A stretch of DNA of 9,950 nucleotides from DATILI01 sp035476635. GTDB taxonomy: Bacteria; Pseudomonadota; Gammaproteobacteria; Burkholderiales; Burkholderiaceae_C. The stretch lies in the NCBI GenBank assembly GCA_035476635.1, contig DATILI010000004.1:1-9950 (forward strand). Reading direction: 5' to 3'. This document shows, one piece after another, positions 1 through 6,655 of this stretch. Under the pieces are notes generated by a model. It did not search any database. It was not told the origin of the DNA and saw only the letters and a program-made list of their open reading frames with translations. Position 1 is the first letter of the stretch; every line of letters starts with the position of its first letter. A program made the position numbers and the translations under genes.

Positions 1-1886
1 TGCATCACTGGCAACAGCAGGTGTGAACGCCGCGACGCCTCCATATGAATGCGATTGCGCGCCTTGACGCGAGGGCCGGCAGAGCCTTCGGGCGCGCCCG
101 TATTCGGGTTCACGTCAAAGCGCGGAAAGTTGCTGCTTGAAATGTCCAGCCGGATGCGGTGGCCCTTCTTGAACAGGTTCGACGTGGGCATGGGCTCGAT
201 CGTGATTTCAGCGATCTCTCCGCAGGACAGCATCTCGGGGTTCTCCCAGGATTTGCGGTAGCGGCAGCGCAAGATGCCGTCGGTGACGTTCATGGCGTAG
301 CCCTGCGGGTAGTCGGCGCTGGGCGGATAGAGGTCGATGAGCTTGGCCGTGAAATCGGTGTCCGGCGCGCTCGATGAAATCCACAGCTTGATCAGCACCG
401 GCCCCGTGACCTCCAGGTCTTGCGCCAAGGGCTCCGACCGGAACACCAGGACGTCCTCGCGCTCGGCCAATGGGCCATGCGGAGAACGCGCGCCGAAGAT
501 GCCTTCGTGCGTGCGCTGGTCAAAGGCGCCGGCGGTCATCAGCGGTTCGCCGGAGGTGATGGAGCCGCCGATCGTGGGCACGGGGTTCGAGGGGTCGAAT
601 TCGTACTCGAGCACACCGCTCTGCTCCCCGGACCCAGGAGCAACATCGTCCAGGCTGCCATCGGCGTGCAAATACCAGGGCACGAACTGCGTACCCGGCA
701 CCGGCCAGTCGCCCGCGCTGAGCCAGCAACCCCCGTGATCGAGCCGGCCTTGCGCCGTGCGCGTGCCCGAACCTCCGCCCATGCGGAAGTAGCGCACCGC
801 CGGGTCGTCCCTCGTTTCCCCCATCGATTGGGCGGCCGGCCCTCGAAGCCAGCGGCCGAACCAGGCCAGGCGCATCTGCACATAGTCATCGGCCAACACC
901 CCATCCAGTTGCGCCTGCGGCCCGAAGTCGACATCACCGGCGTGGGTGACGCTGCGCTCGCCGTGCGTCCAGGGCCCGAGCACCATGCGGGCAATGCCTT
1001 TCTCGCGGCGCGAGATGCCGAGGTAGTTGTCGGCAGTCGTCTGGGCGTAGGGGTCCCACCAGCCGCACATCAGCAGGACCGGGATGCCGTCGAAAGAATC
1101 GTAGTGGCCGGCCGCGTACAGCTCGGGTTGGCGCCAGTAGTCATCGAAGCTGCCGCGCTCCCACTGCTCGAACAGATAGTCTTCGTATTCAGGCACCCAC
1201 TTCAGCGGCGAATGACCACGTTGCCATGGCAGTGCCGCGAACCAGGTGGCGATGTCTTCCGACGCGAGCGCCTGCAGCGCCAAGCCGTCGCGCCCGGCGT
1301 GCCCGGCCTGGCCCGCCTGCAGGGCATTCCTGTAGGCCCAGGTGGCTTGCTTGAGTTCAAAGGCGCCGCCATGCCGGATGCCGCCACGGTAGGCATTGGC
1401 AAAACCGCCGCATTCGAGGAACATCGCCGCCAGTCCGGCGGGCCGCTGGCTGGCCAGCGCGGTCTGGGTGTGGGCGGCATAGGAAAGGCCGTAGGTCCCC
1501 ACCTGGCCATCGCACCAGGGCTGGCTGGCAAGCCAGGCCAGCGTGTCGGCGCCGTCGTTCGCTTCGCCCAGGTATTTTGTGAACCGCCCTTCGGAATCGA
1601 ATCGACCGCGGCAGTCCTGCACCACCACCGCGTAGCCATGCCGCGCGAACTGCGCGGCCACCTCGCCGCGGCGCAGCGGCTCGGGGTGGCGTGCGCTGCG
1701 CTCGCGCCGGGTCTCGGCGTTGCGGCCGTAGGGCGTGCGTTCCAGCAGCACCGGGAACGGGCCGGGCGCCGCGGGCAGGTACACATCCGTGGCCAGGCGC
1801 ACGCCGTCGCGCATCGCCACCATGGTCGTGGTCTTCGCCACGTCCATCACTTCGCCTTGGTTTTCTTTTGAGATTGTTTGCGTCAT
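1..1886 (-). CDS. CocE/NonD-family serine hydrolase (Xaa-Pro dipeptidyl-peptidase-like), 3' end cut by window edge
   Basis: This gene encodes a probable cytoplasmic ester or amide hydrolase; the substrate is unknown. The frame starts at ATG 1886 and stays open for 628 codons to the left edge. The N-terminal alpha/beta-hydrolase (peptidase S15) domain spans about residues 20-310, and a C-terminal jelly-roll PepX_C-type domain spans about 350-628. The nucleophile elbow is GLSYA with Ser135; the other candidate triad residues are Asp278 (GWWDPY) and His308 (GPWTHG). Tyr53 in RTPYGR matches the oxyanion Tyr of cocaine esterase. The C-terminal half keeps the family motifs SSSAPDTDFTAKL and SSSNFPRFD. 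From memory, cocaine esterase ends just after the corresponding NRIH segment, so only a few residues should be missing. There is no signal peptide. The start lies 10 bases after the receptor gene stop, with no strong Shine-Dalgarno, which suggests translational coupling. Met14 (ATG 1847) is an alternative start. Family is secure; substrate is not. Confidence 0.9.
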   Translation of the reverse strand, partial: MTQTISKENQGEVMDVAKTTTMVAMRDGVRLATDVYLPAAPGPFPVLLERTPYGRNAETRRERSARHPEPLRRGEVAAQFARHGYAVVVQDCRGRFDSEGRFTKYLGEANDGADTLAWLASQPWCDGQVGTYGLSYAAHTQTALASQRPAGLAAMFLECGGFANAYRGGIRHGGAFELKQATWAYRNALQAGQAGHAGRDGLALQALASEDIATWFAALPWQRGHSPLKWVPEYEDYLFEQWERGSFDDYWRQPELYAAGHYDSFDGIPVLLMCGWWDPYAQTTADNYLGISRREKGIARMVLGPWTHGERSVTHAGDVDFGPQAQLDGVLADDYVQMRLAWFGRWLRGPAAQSMGETRDDPAVRYFRMGGGSGTRTAQGRLDHGGCWLSAGDWPVPGTQFVPWYLHADGSLDDVAPGSGEQSGVLEYEFDPSNPVPTIGGSITSGEPLMTAGAFDQRTHEGIFGARSPHGPLAEREDVLVFRSEPLAQDLEVTGPVLIKLWISSSAPDTDFTAKLIDLYPPSADYPQGYAMNVTDGILRCRYRKSWENPEMLSCGEIAEITIEPMPTSNLFKKGHRIRLDISSSNFPRFDVNPNTGAPEGSAGPRVKARNRIHMEASRRSHLLLPVM

Positions 1887-1896
1887 GCGCGGGCCA

Positions 1897-2856
1897 TCAT
1901 TCCACTTTGAGGTTGCGGTCCTTGATGATCTTGGACCAGCGTGCCGTGTCTTCCTGGATGAAGCGGGCCAGTTCCTGCGCGCTGGTGGGCGCGGCATCGG
2001 CGCCCTGCTCCGTCAATTGCCGCAGCACCTCCGGGTCGGCCAGTACGCGTTGCAGCGCGGCGCTGACCTTGGCGACGATCTCCGGCGGTGTGCGCGCCGG
2101 GGCGAACAGCGCATACCAGATGTCGTATTCGAAGCCCGTAACGCCGGCCTCGGCCATGGTCGGCACATCGGGCAAGGCGCGCGTGCGCTTGGCGCTGGCC
2201 ACGGCCAACGGCACCAGCTTGCCGCTCTTGACGTGGTGCGCCACGCTGGGCAGGGCATTGATGCCCAGATGGACATGGCCTCCCATCAATTCGTTGACCG
2301 CTGGCGCGCCGCCCTTGTACGGGATGTGCACCATGTGCGTGCCGGTCAGGGCCTGGAGCATCTCCATCGACAGGTGGCCGGGCGTGCCCGACCCGCTGGA
2401 GCTGTAGTCCAGGCGGCCGGGCTTTTGCTTGGCCAATGCAATCAACTCCTTGACCGAACGCACGCCCAGCGAAGGGTGGGCGGTAAGAATCGGCACGTTG
2501 ATCAGCACGCGGCCGACGGGCACGAAATCGCGCGTGGGGTGGTACGGCAGCTTGCTTTTGAGCAAGGGCCCCGTGACCATGCTGGAGCCGGCGCCCAGCA
2601 GAAAGGTGTAGCCATCGGCCTGTGCCATTGCCGCCGCCTGGATGCCGGGCACCGCGGCCTTGTTGTCGATCACCATGGGCTGGCCCAGCTCGGCCCCGAG
2701 CTTGAGCGCCACCACCCGCATCGCGTTGTCGGCTGCCGCGCCGGCCGGGAACGGCACCACGACGCGTATCGGCTTTTCCGGGTAAGCGGCCGCCTGTGCG
2801 CCTTGAACCACCAGGGCGGCCAGCACCGCCGCCAGAACTTGTTTGATGTTGGTCAT
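1897..2856 (-). CDS. Bug/TctC-family periplasmic solute-binding receptor
   Basis: This 319-residue protein is a tripartite-tricarboxylate-transporter (TTT) substrate-binding protein of the Bug family, typically a periplasmic receptor for carboxylates or related small molecules. The N-terminus is a Sec signal peptide: Lys5, a hydrophobic stretch at about 7-18, then GAQAAA with cleavage near residues 22-24. The mature protein opens with the classic YPEKPIRVVVPFPAG segment. Further Bug hallmarks are VIDNKAAVPG, HIPYKGGAPA, GKLVPLAVAS and ALPDVPTMAEAG. The open frame extends further upstream, but ATG 2856 is chosen because it begins the signal peptide and lies 8 bases after the porin stop. No TctA or TctB membrane components are present in the window, which is common for Bug genes; the permease may be elsewhere. 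The context, with a porin upstream and a hydrolase downstream, suggests it captures the compound that the hydrolase cleaves. The ligand cannot be inferred from sequence alone. Confidence 0.92.
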   Translation of the reverse strand: MTNIKQVLAAVLAALVVQGAQAAAYPEKPIRVVVPFPAGAAADNAMRVVALKLGAELGQPMVIDNKAAVPGIQAAAMAQADGYTFLLGAGSSMVTGPLLKSKLPYHPTRDFVPVGRVLINVPILTAHPSLGVRSVKELIALAKQKPGRLDYSSSGSGTPGHLSMEMLQALTGTHMVHIPYKGGAPAVNELMGGHVHLGINALPSVAHHVKSGKLVPLAVASAKRTRALPDVPTMAEAGVTGFEYDIWYALFAPARTPPEIVAKVSAALQRVLADPEVLRQLTEQGADAAPTSAQELARFIQEDTARWSKIIKDRNLKVE

Positions 2857-2864
2857 GGCTTTGC

Positions 2865-3866
2865 TCAGAAGCTGTGCTTGATACCGGCGCCAATCGCACG
2901 GATGGCTACGTTGCTGCGGCTCGAATCGACGCCGTCGCGATCGACAAACGCGCGCAATTCGGTGCGCTTGGACATGGCATAGGTATAGGCAAGCTGCTGG
3001 CGCTTGCGCTTGCCGACGAGGGAGGTCTGCACTTCGCGTTCCATGAGGTTGAGCACCACCGAATGCGCATTCTGGCTGTATTTCGCGCCGACGATCCAGT
3101 AGTCCACGTCGCGGCGGCTGGTCGCCGTGTTCTTGTAGGTGTCCCTGCCAACCAGGACATACGGCGAAACCGGGCCGAAGGCATAGCGCACGCCGGCCTG
3201 CCATTTGTCCGAGAACTCGTTGGCCAGCAGCCCGCCGGGACGCGAGTCCCTGGCAAAGCCAATGCCGGTGTTCAGGTTTTTATCGGCGTAGCTGAACCCC
3301 AGGTCAAACGATTTGGCGCCGTTTTCCACGTCCGGGGTCGCCGGCGCACCGCGCATGTAGTAGCGCGCGCGAACGTCGAAGCCGCCCCAGTTGGGGCTGA
3401 TGTAGCCGATCGAATTGGACGTACGGTTGCGCGCGTTCAGTATCGTCGTGCCAATCGCTGTTGCCCCGGCATCGGCGGCGGCAAACGAAACAATGGAAGT
3501 CACCTGCGAGTACAGCGGTGAGCCGGTCGGGTTCGACGAATCCAGCCGGCCCAGCGCAATTGCGCCAAAGTCCCCGCGCAGCCCGACAAAGCTGTTGCGA
3601 ATGGGTGTCCCGAGCGTGCCGGAATCGGCCTCGATACCAAACTCCAGGCCGAAGAAGGCACCCAGGCCACCGCCCAGGTCCTCGGTGCCACGAAAACCCA
3701 GCCGGGATGCGTTGTCGCGCAGTTCCTTTCGTTCTACCGCACCCTTGATACTGTTGACGGTCATGGTCATCAGGCCATACGTTTGTACCGATTGGGCAGC
3801 AGCCGGCGCCAGTGCGCTCATCATCAAGCCGCCGCCGATGGCAGCGGCATAAATACGGGTCTTCAT
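2865..3866 (-). CDS. Gram-negative outer-membrane porin (Porin_4/OmpC-like)
   Basis: This is a 333-residue general-diffusion-type porin, predicted to form a 16-stranded trimeric barrel in the outer membrane. The signal peptide MKTRIYAAAIGGGLMMSALA is followed by APAAAQ, with likely cleavage before or after the Gln. The family hallmarks are ASRLGFRGTEDLGGGLGA near residues 50-67, NSFVGLRGDFGAIALGR near 90-107, and a C-terminal aromatic residue (HSF) as required for barrel assembly. The length is slightly short for betaproteobacterial porins, which usually have 350-390 residues. The mature start reads SVQTYGLMTM rather than the common SSVTLYG form. ATG 3866 is supported by the signal peptide and by a GAGGAG ribosome-binding site at 3881-3876 with a 9-base spacer. 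It is the first gene of the porin-receptor-hydrolase cluster, so it probably carries the operon promoter and provides entry of the cluster's substrate across the outer membrane. Confidence 0.92.
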   Translation of the reverse strand: MKTRIYAAAIGGGLMMSALAPAAAQSVQTYGLMTMTVNSIKGAVERKELRDNASRLGFRGTEDLGGGLGAFFGLEFGIEADSGTLGTPIRNSFVGLRGDFGAIALGRLDSSNPTGSPLYSQVTSIVSFAAADAGATAIGTTILNARNRTSNSIGYISPNWGGFDVRARYYMRGAPATPDVENGAKSFDLGFSYADKNLNTGIGFARDSRPGGLLANEFSDKWQAGVRYAFGPVSPYVLVGRDTYKNTATSRRDVDYWIVGAKYSQNAHSVVLNLMEREVQTSLVGKRKRQQLAYTYAMSKRTELRAFVDRDGVDSSRSNVAIRAIGAGIKHSF

Positions 3867-3875
3867 TGAATCTCG

Positions 3876-3881
3876 CTCCTC
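3876..3881 (-). promoter_or_regulatory. Ribosome-binding site of the porin gene
   Basis: The minus strand reads GAGGAG, nine bases before ATG 3866. It is the strongest Shine-Dalgarno in the left cluster and fixes the porin start. The two downstream genes have only weak sites, which fits coupled translation from this one. Confidence 0.7.
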
Positions 3882-3914
3882 GTCTCGTGATTGGAAAAAC
3901 TGTGGGCGGGGCGG

Positions 3915-3943
3915 ATTGTGTGGCGGGGTTTCGCAGCCCACAA
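3915..3943 (-). promoter_or_regulatory. Candidate sigma-70 promoter for the porin-receptor-hydrolase cluster
   Basis: On the minus strand, TTGTGG (3943-3938) and CACAAT (3920-3915) are separated by 17 bases. The -10 matches 4 of 6 consensus bases and the -35 only 3 of 6, as is usual for promoters that need a LysR-type activator. Transcription would start near 3908 and give a leader of about 42 bases. This is inference from spacing and similarity only. Confidence 0.3.
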
Positions 3944-3951
3944 CGGTATGA

Positions 3952-3991
3952 CGCTTGCGCATTGCCCTATGCGAATCGCGCGGCGCTTGCG
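3952..3991. promoter_or_regulatory. Candidate LysR-type operator: inverted repeat plus flanking direct repeat
   Basis: The 174 bases between the divergent porin and lysR starts contain a perfect inverted repeat, CGCAT-N6-ATGCG at 3958-3973, widened imperfectly by TTG and AA on either side. It is flanked by two copies of CGCTTGCG at 3952-3959 and 3984-3991, exactly 32 bases apart, about three helical turns. The inverted repeat is centred about 58 bases upstream of the proposed porin transcription start, close to the usual LysR recognition site position. A weak lysR promoter candidate (TTGCGA 3987-3992, AAAGAT 4010-4015) overlaps the second copy, which would suit autorepression. Binding by the adjacent regulator is inferred. 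Confidence 0.4.
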
Positions 3992-4040
3992 AGGCTGCCG
4001 CGGACCTGCAAAGATGGCGCGGTCTCACGCACGTACTCCG

Positions 4041-5003
4041 ATGAACTTCAAACAACTGGAAGCATTTCAGGCCATCATGGCCAGCGGCTCGACCACCGGC
4101 GCGGCCGAACGCCTGGGCCTGTCGCAATCGGCCGTGAGCCGCCTGCTCACGCAGTTCGAGGAAGACCTGGGCCTGCGCCTGTTCGTCCGCGAAAAAGGCC
4201 GGCTGGCGCCCACGCGCGAGGCCGAGGCCTTGCTGCAGGATGCGCATGGCCTGGTGGACTCGGCCCAGTGCTTTCGGCGTCATTCTGAGCAGTTGCGCCT
4301 GGGGGCCTTCAAGCGGCGCCTGCTGAAAGTCGCCGTGCCCAGTACGCTGGCCTCGCAACTCATGCCCTCCATTGCGCAGGAATTCATGCGTGCGCATCCC
4401 GAGGTCGTGCTGGAGGTGCTGTCCGGCTCCTATACCGACACCGAGCGCGCCATCCTGAGCCGCGACGCCGACGTCGGTCTGGTTCGCCTGCCGATGGAGA
4501 TGCAGGGCCTGCGCGCCAATGCCTGCCTGGAGTCGGACGCCGTGTGCATCATGCCCAAGGGCCATGCGCTGGAAAAACTCGAGTCCGTCGGCCCGCTCGA
4601 CCTGGAAGACGTCTCGCTGATCCTGCTGGGCCGCCAGCGCTCAATCCGCCACGAGATCGACATGGCGTTTCGCCAGGCGCGCGTGCTGCCGCGCGTGGCG
4701 GTTGAAGTGCACTCGGTCGGCGTGGCTTGCGGCTTCGTCGCGCAGGGACTCGGGGTCTCCGTCGTCAATGCCTTGTTGGCCAGCTATTGCAAGGACAAGG
4801 AATTTTCCAGCCGGCCGTTTCGCCCGCGCATCAGCTACCAGTTGGGCGTGGCCAGCATTGAAAACTCACCGACCGCGGCCTTGAACGACGCTTTCTCGCA
4901 GCACCTGGTCGACGCCATCCTGGCAGGCGCAGGGCCTGACGGCCACACGCGCCGCACTCACACAACGACCCACACCACGACTCACACCACGTCGCGCAAG
5001 TAG
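4041..5003 (+). CDS. LysR-type transcriptional regulator
   Basis: This is a 320-residue LysR-family DNA-binding regulator. The N-terminal winged helix-turn-helix (residues 1-60) contains the typical MNFKQLEAFQAIMASGSTTG opening and LSQSAVSRLLTQFEEDLGLRLF. An effector-binding type 2 periplasmic-fold domain follows from about residue 90 to 295. ATG 4041 is chosen because LysR proteins begin right at this helix; the frame is open further upstream but that stretch has no family similarity. No clear Shine-Dalgarno precedes the start. The gene is divergent from the porin-receptor-hydrolase cluster and is the obvious candidate to control it, probably in response to the substrate or its hydrolysis product. 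The tail is odd: residues 306-317 are three Thr-His-Thr-Thr units that overlap the end of the convergent yihY-type gene. The N-terminus recalls regulators of the NocR/OccR type, but the effector is unknown. Confidence 0.92.
   Translation: MNFKQLEAFQAIMASGSTTGAAERLGLSQSAVSRLLTQFEEDLGLRLFVREKGRLAPTREAEALLQDAHGLVDSAQCFRRHSEQLRLGAFKRRLLKVAVPSTLASQLMPSIAQEFMRAHPEVVLEVLSGSYTDTERAILSRDADVGLVRLPMEMQGLRANACLESDAVCIMPKGHALEKLESVGPLDLEDVSLILLGRQRSIRHEIDMAFRQARVLPRVAVEVHSVGVACGFVAQGLGVSVVNALLASYCKDKEFSSRPFRPRISYQLGVASIENSPTAALNDAFSQHLVDAILAGAGPDGHTRRTHTTTHTTTHTTSRK
4956..4991 (+). repeat. Three tandem 12-base repeats in the lysR 3' end
   Basis: The units are ACTCACACAACG, ACCCACACCACG and ACTCACACCACG, in frame with lysR and encoding THTT three times (residues 306-317). 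The third unit contains the reverse-strand TGA stop of the convergent YihY-family gene at 4984-4982. Copy-number change would be in frame for lysR and would alter only its tail. Confidence 0.85.
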
Positions 5004-6214
5004 ATGCCGGAGAACTGCCCCGACTTCCAGAGCCTGGCCGTTGCCTCGGTGTGCGGCAGCAACAGATGCCGCATCAGCGGCTCCAGTGCGGTGGACTGGG
5101 TGTCGGCCAGCAGGATGTAGCGGGCCTCTTCCTCGTCTTCGACCTCATTGAGGCGGCCGATCCAATCCAGTTCGACCAGGATTTCCAACACCGGCTCCAG
5201 TTGCAGCGGCTCGACCTGCAACACCTGCGCCAACTGCGGCGCACTCATGCCCCGCCGCGCTGTGGGCCGCGTCCGGTGCAGTTGCTGCAAGGCTTCCAGC
5301 GCCAGCTGGAACTGCCAGCCATGGCCACCGCCGCGCCGCGCGATACCCGTCAGCAAGGCCGGCAGATAGGCGGTGATCACGGCACCCAGCAGCACGATGA
5401 CCCAGGCCACATAGATCCAGATCAACAGGATGGGCAAGGTTGCAAAAGCGCCGTAGACCGCCGAGTAAGTCGGCATCAGGCTCAGGTACACACTGAGCAG
5501 CTTCTTGGCCAGCTCGATGCCCAGGGACACGAACAGGCCTCCGGTCCAGGCATGGCCCCACTTGACCGGCGTATTGGGCACGTAGTGGTAAAGCGCTGCC
5601 GCGCCGCCCGCCAGCAGGAAGAACTCCAGCAGATCGACCAAAAACCGCACACCGCCGGGCAAGCCGCCGACCACGTCCTTGGAGGTTGAAATGGCGTACG
5701 ACGTGAAGGCCAGGCTGGCACCCAGCAGCAGGGGGCCGAGTGTGATGGCCGCCCAATAGATCAGCACGCGCTGCGCCAGGCGGCGCTGCTGCTTGACCCG
5801 CCAGATCGCATTGAGCGTGCGGTCGATGGTGAGAATCAAGGCCAGCGCCGTGACCAGCACGATCGCCAGCCCGACCACGCCAAGCTTGCTGGCCTTGCTG
5901 GCAAATTGCGTGAGATAGCCCAGCACCTGGCGCGCAATGCTGTCGGGCACCAGGCTTTCGATCAGCCAGCGCTGCAGCACGTTTTGCATCTGGCCGAACA
6001 TCGGAAATGCGGTGAACACGGCCAATGCCACGGTGATGAAGGGCACCAGGGCCAAGGTGGTGGTAAAGGTCAGGCTGCTGGCGGTCAGGCCCAGGCGGTC
6101 TTCGCGAAAGCGTTCGCGCAGGGTGAGCGCCGTGGTTTTCCACGGGAATTTTTGCAGGTCGTGCAGCAATTGCTCGAAGCGGACCGACAGCATGCGAAAG
6201 GACAGGGACGACAT
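4982..6214 (-). CDS. YihY/BrkB-family inner-membrane protein
   Basis: This 410-residue protein is a polytopic inner-membrane protein of the YihY/BrkB (formerly misnamed ribonuclease BN) family. The biochemical role is unclear; BrkB in Bordetella pertussis was linked to serum resistance. Six hydrophobic segments are visible at about residues 50-70, 112-132, 150-172, 191-211, 222-243 and 258-285. Family hallmarks are LTASSLTFTTTLALVPFITV, the segment LNAIWRV, and YSAVYGAFATLPILLIWIYV. A soluble C-terminal domain of about 120 residues (290-410) follows; it is longer than in E. coli YihY (about 290 residues in total) and resembles a winged-helix-like extension seen in betaproteobacterial members. 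ATG 6214 is preferred; ATG 6193 (Met8) is possible, and neither has a good Shine-Dalgarno. The gene is divergent from the DUF2069 gene across 21 bases and overlaps the lysR 3' end by 22 bases. Confidence 0.9.
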   Translation of the reverse strand: MSSLSFRMLSVRFEQLLHDLQKFPWKTTALTLRERFREDRLGLTASSLTFTTTLALVPFITVALAVFTAFPMFGQMQNVLQRWLIESLVPDSIARQVLGYLTQFASKASKLGVVGLAIVLVTALALILTIDRTLNAIWRVKQQRRLAQRVLIYWAAITLGPLLLGASLAFTSYAISTSKDVVGGLPGGVRFLVDLLEFFLLAGGAAALYHYVPNTPVKWGHAWTGGLFVSLGIELAKKLLSVYLSLMPTYSAVYGAFATLPILLIWIYVAWVIVLLGAVITAYLPALLTGIARRGGGHGWQFQLALEALQQLHRTRPTARRGMSAPQLAQVLQVEPLQLEPVLEILVELDWIGRLNEVEDEEEARYILLADTQSTALEPLMRHLLLPHTEATARLWKSGQFSGIYLRDVV

Positions 6215-6235
6215 GGCCGCTATGATGCCATCGCA

Positions 6236-6655
6236 ATGACGACACAAGACAAGACCGTACCCCTGACGCGCCTGCTGGCGGTGGGCAGTTTGCTGGCCCT
6301 GATCGTGCTGGGCCTGGCCTGGGAACTGCTGCTGGCGCCGTTGCGGCCCGGCGGATCGTGGCTGGCACTCAAGGTGCTGCCGCTGTGCATTCCGCTGGCC
6401 GGCCTGCTGAAGAACCGCATGTACACCTACCGCTGGGTCAGCCTGATGATCTGGCTGTACTTCACCGAAGGCGTAGTGCGCGCCTGGAGCGACCGCCCGC
6501 CGGGCAACTACCTGGCCTTGCTGGAAGTGCTGCTGTGCGTGATCCTGTTTGTCGCCTGCGCCCTGCATGTGCGGCTGCGGCTGCGCAATGCCAAGGCCGC
6601 CGCTACTGTTGCCGCTACTGTCGCCGCCAGCTCCGCCCGCCAGGAAACACCATGA
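6236..6655 (+). CDS. DUF2069 family small inner-membrane protein
   Basis: This 139-residue protein has four predicted membrane segments at about residues 11-34, 43-60, 66-82 and 91-114. It matches the DUF2069 family pattern: LKVLPLCIPLAGLLKNRMYTYRW followed in the family by a short acidic-aromatic turn, here WLYFTEGVVRAWSD. No function is established. In other proteobacteria the family is often found next to wrbA and a YihY-type gene, and the YihY neighbour is present here. ATG 6236 is the only reasonable start in frame; no Shine-Dalgarno is obvious. The C-terminal tail after the last helix is low-complexity (AATVAATVAA, encoded by a 12-base tandem repeat). The stop codon overlaps the start of the next gene in ATGA, so the two are probably co-transcribed and translationally coupled. 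Confidence 0.82.
   Translation: MTTQDKTVPLTRLLAVGSLLALIVLGLAWELLLAPLRPGGSWLALKVLPLCIPLAGLLKNRMYTYRWVSLMIWLYFTEGVVRAWSDRPPGNYLALLEVLLCVILFVACALHVRLRLRNAKAAATVAATVAASSARQETP
6599..6622 (+). repeat. Two tandem 12-base repeats in the DUF2069 gene tail
   Basis: GCCGCTACTGTT is followed by GCCGCTACTGTC, in frame, encoding AATV twice in the hydrophilic tail after the last membrane helix. The two copies differ only at the last, synonymous base, which suggests a recent duplication. Confidence 0.8.

Noticed and set aside
420..1871. Long plus-strand open frame (483 codons) opposite the hydrolase gene
   Set aside because: It is the complement of a clear CocE-family gene with intact catalytic motifs; its translation is Arg/His/Pro-rich without a domain, as expected for an antisense frame in GC-rich DNA.
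1735..2982. Plus-strand open frame (415 codons) opposite the Bug receptor
   Set aside because: It is low-complexity, His/Arg/Gly-rich, has no recognisable domain, and spans three real minus-strand genes.
2857..3204. Longer N-terminus for the Bug receptor
   Set aside because: The extension overlaps the porin gene in another frame and would bury the signal peptide that begins at ATG 2856.
3891..4040. Upstream extension of the lysR frame to ATG 3891
   Set aside because: LysR proteins begin at the helix starting MNFKQL (4041); the extra 50 residues have no family similarity and would cover the divergent promoter region.
5145..6368. Second minus-strand open frame (407 codons) across the YihY-type gene
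   Set aside because: The adjacent frame encodes the membrane protein with family motifs; this one is a shifted shadow rich in Arg, Pro and Ala.
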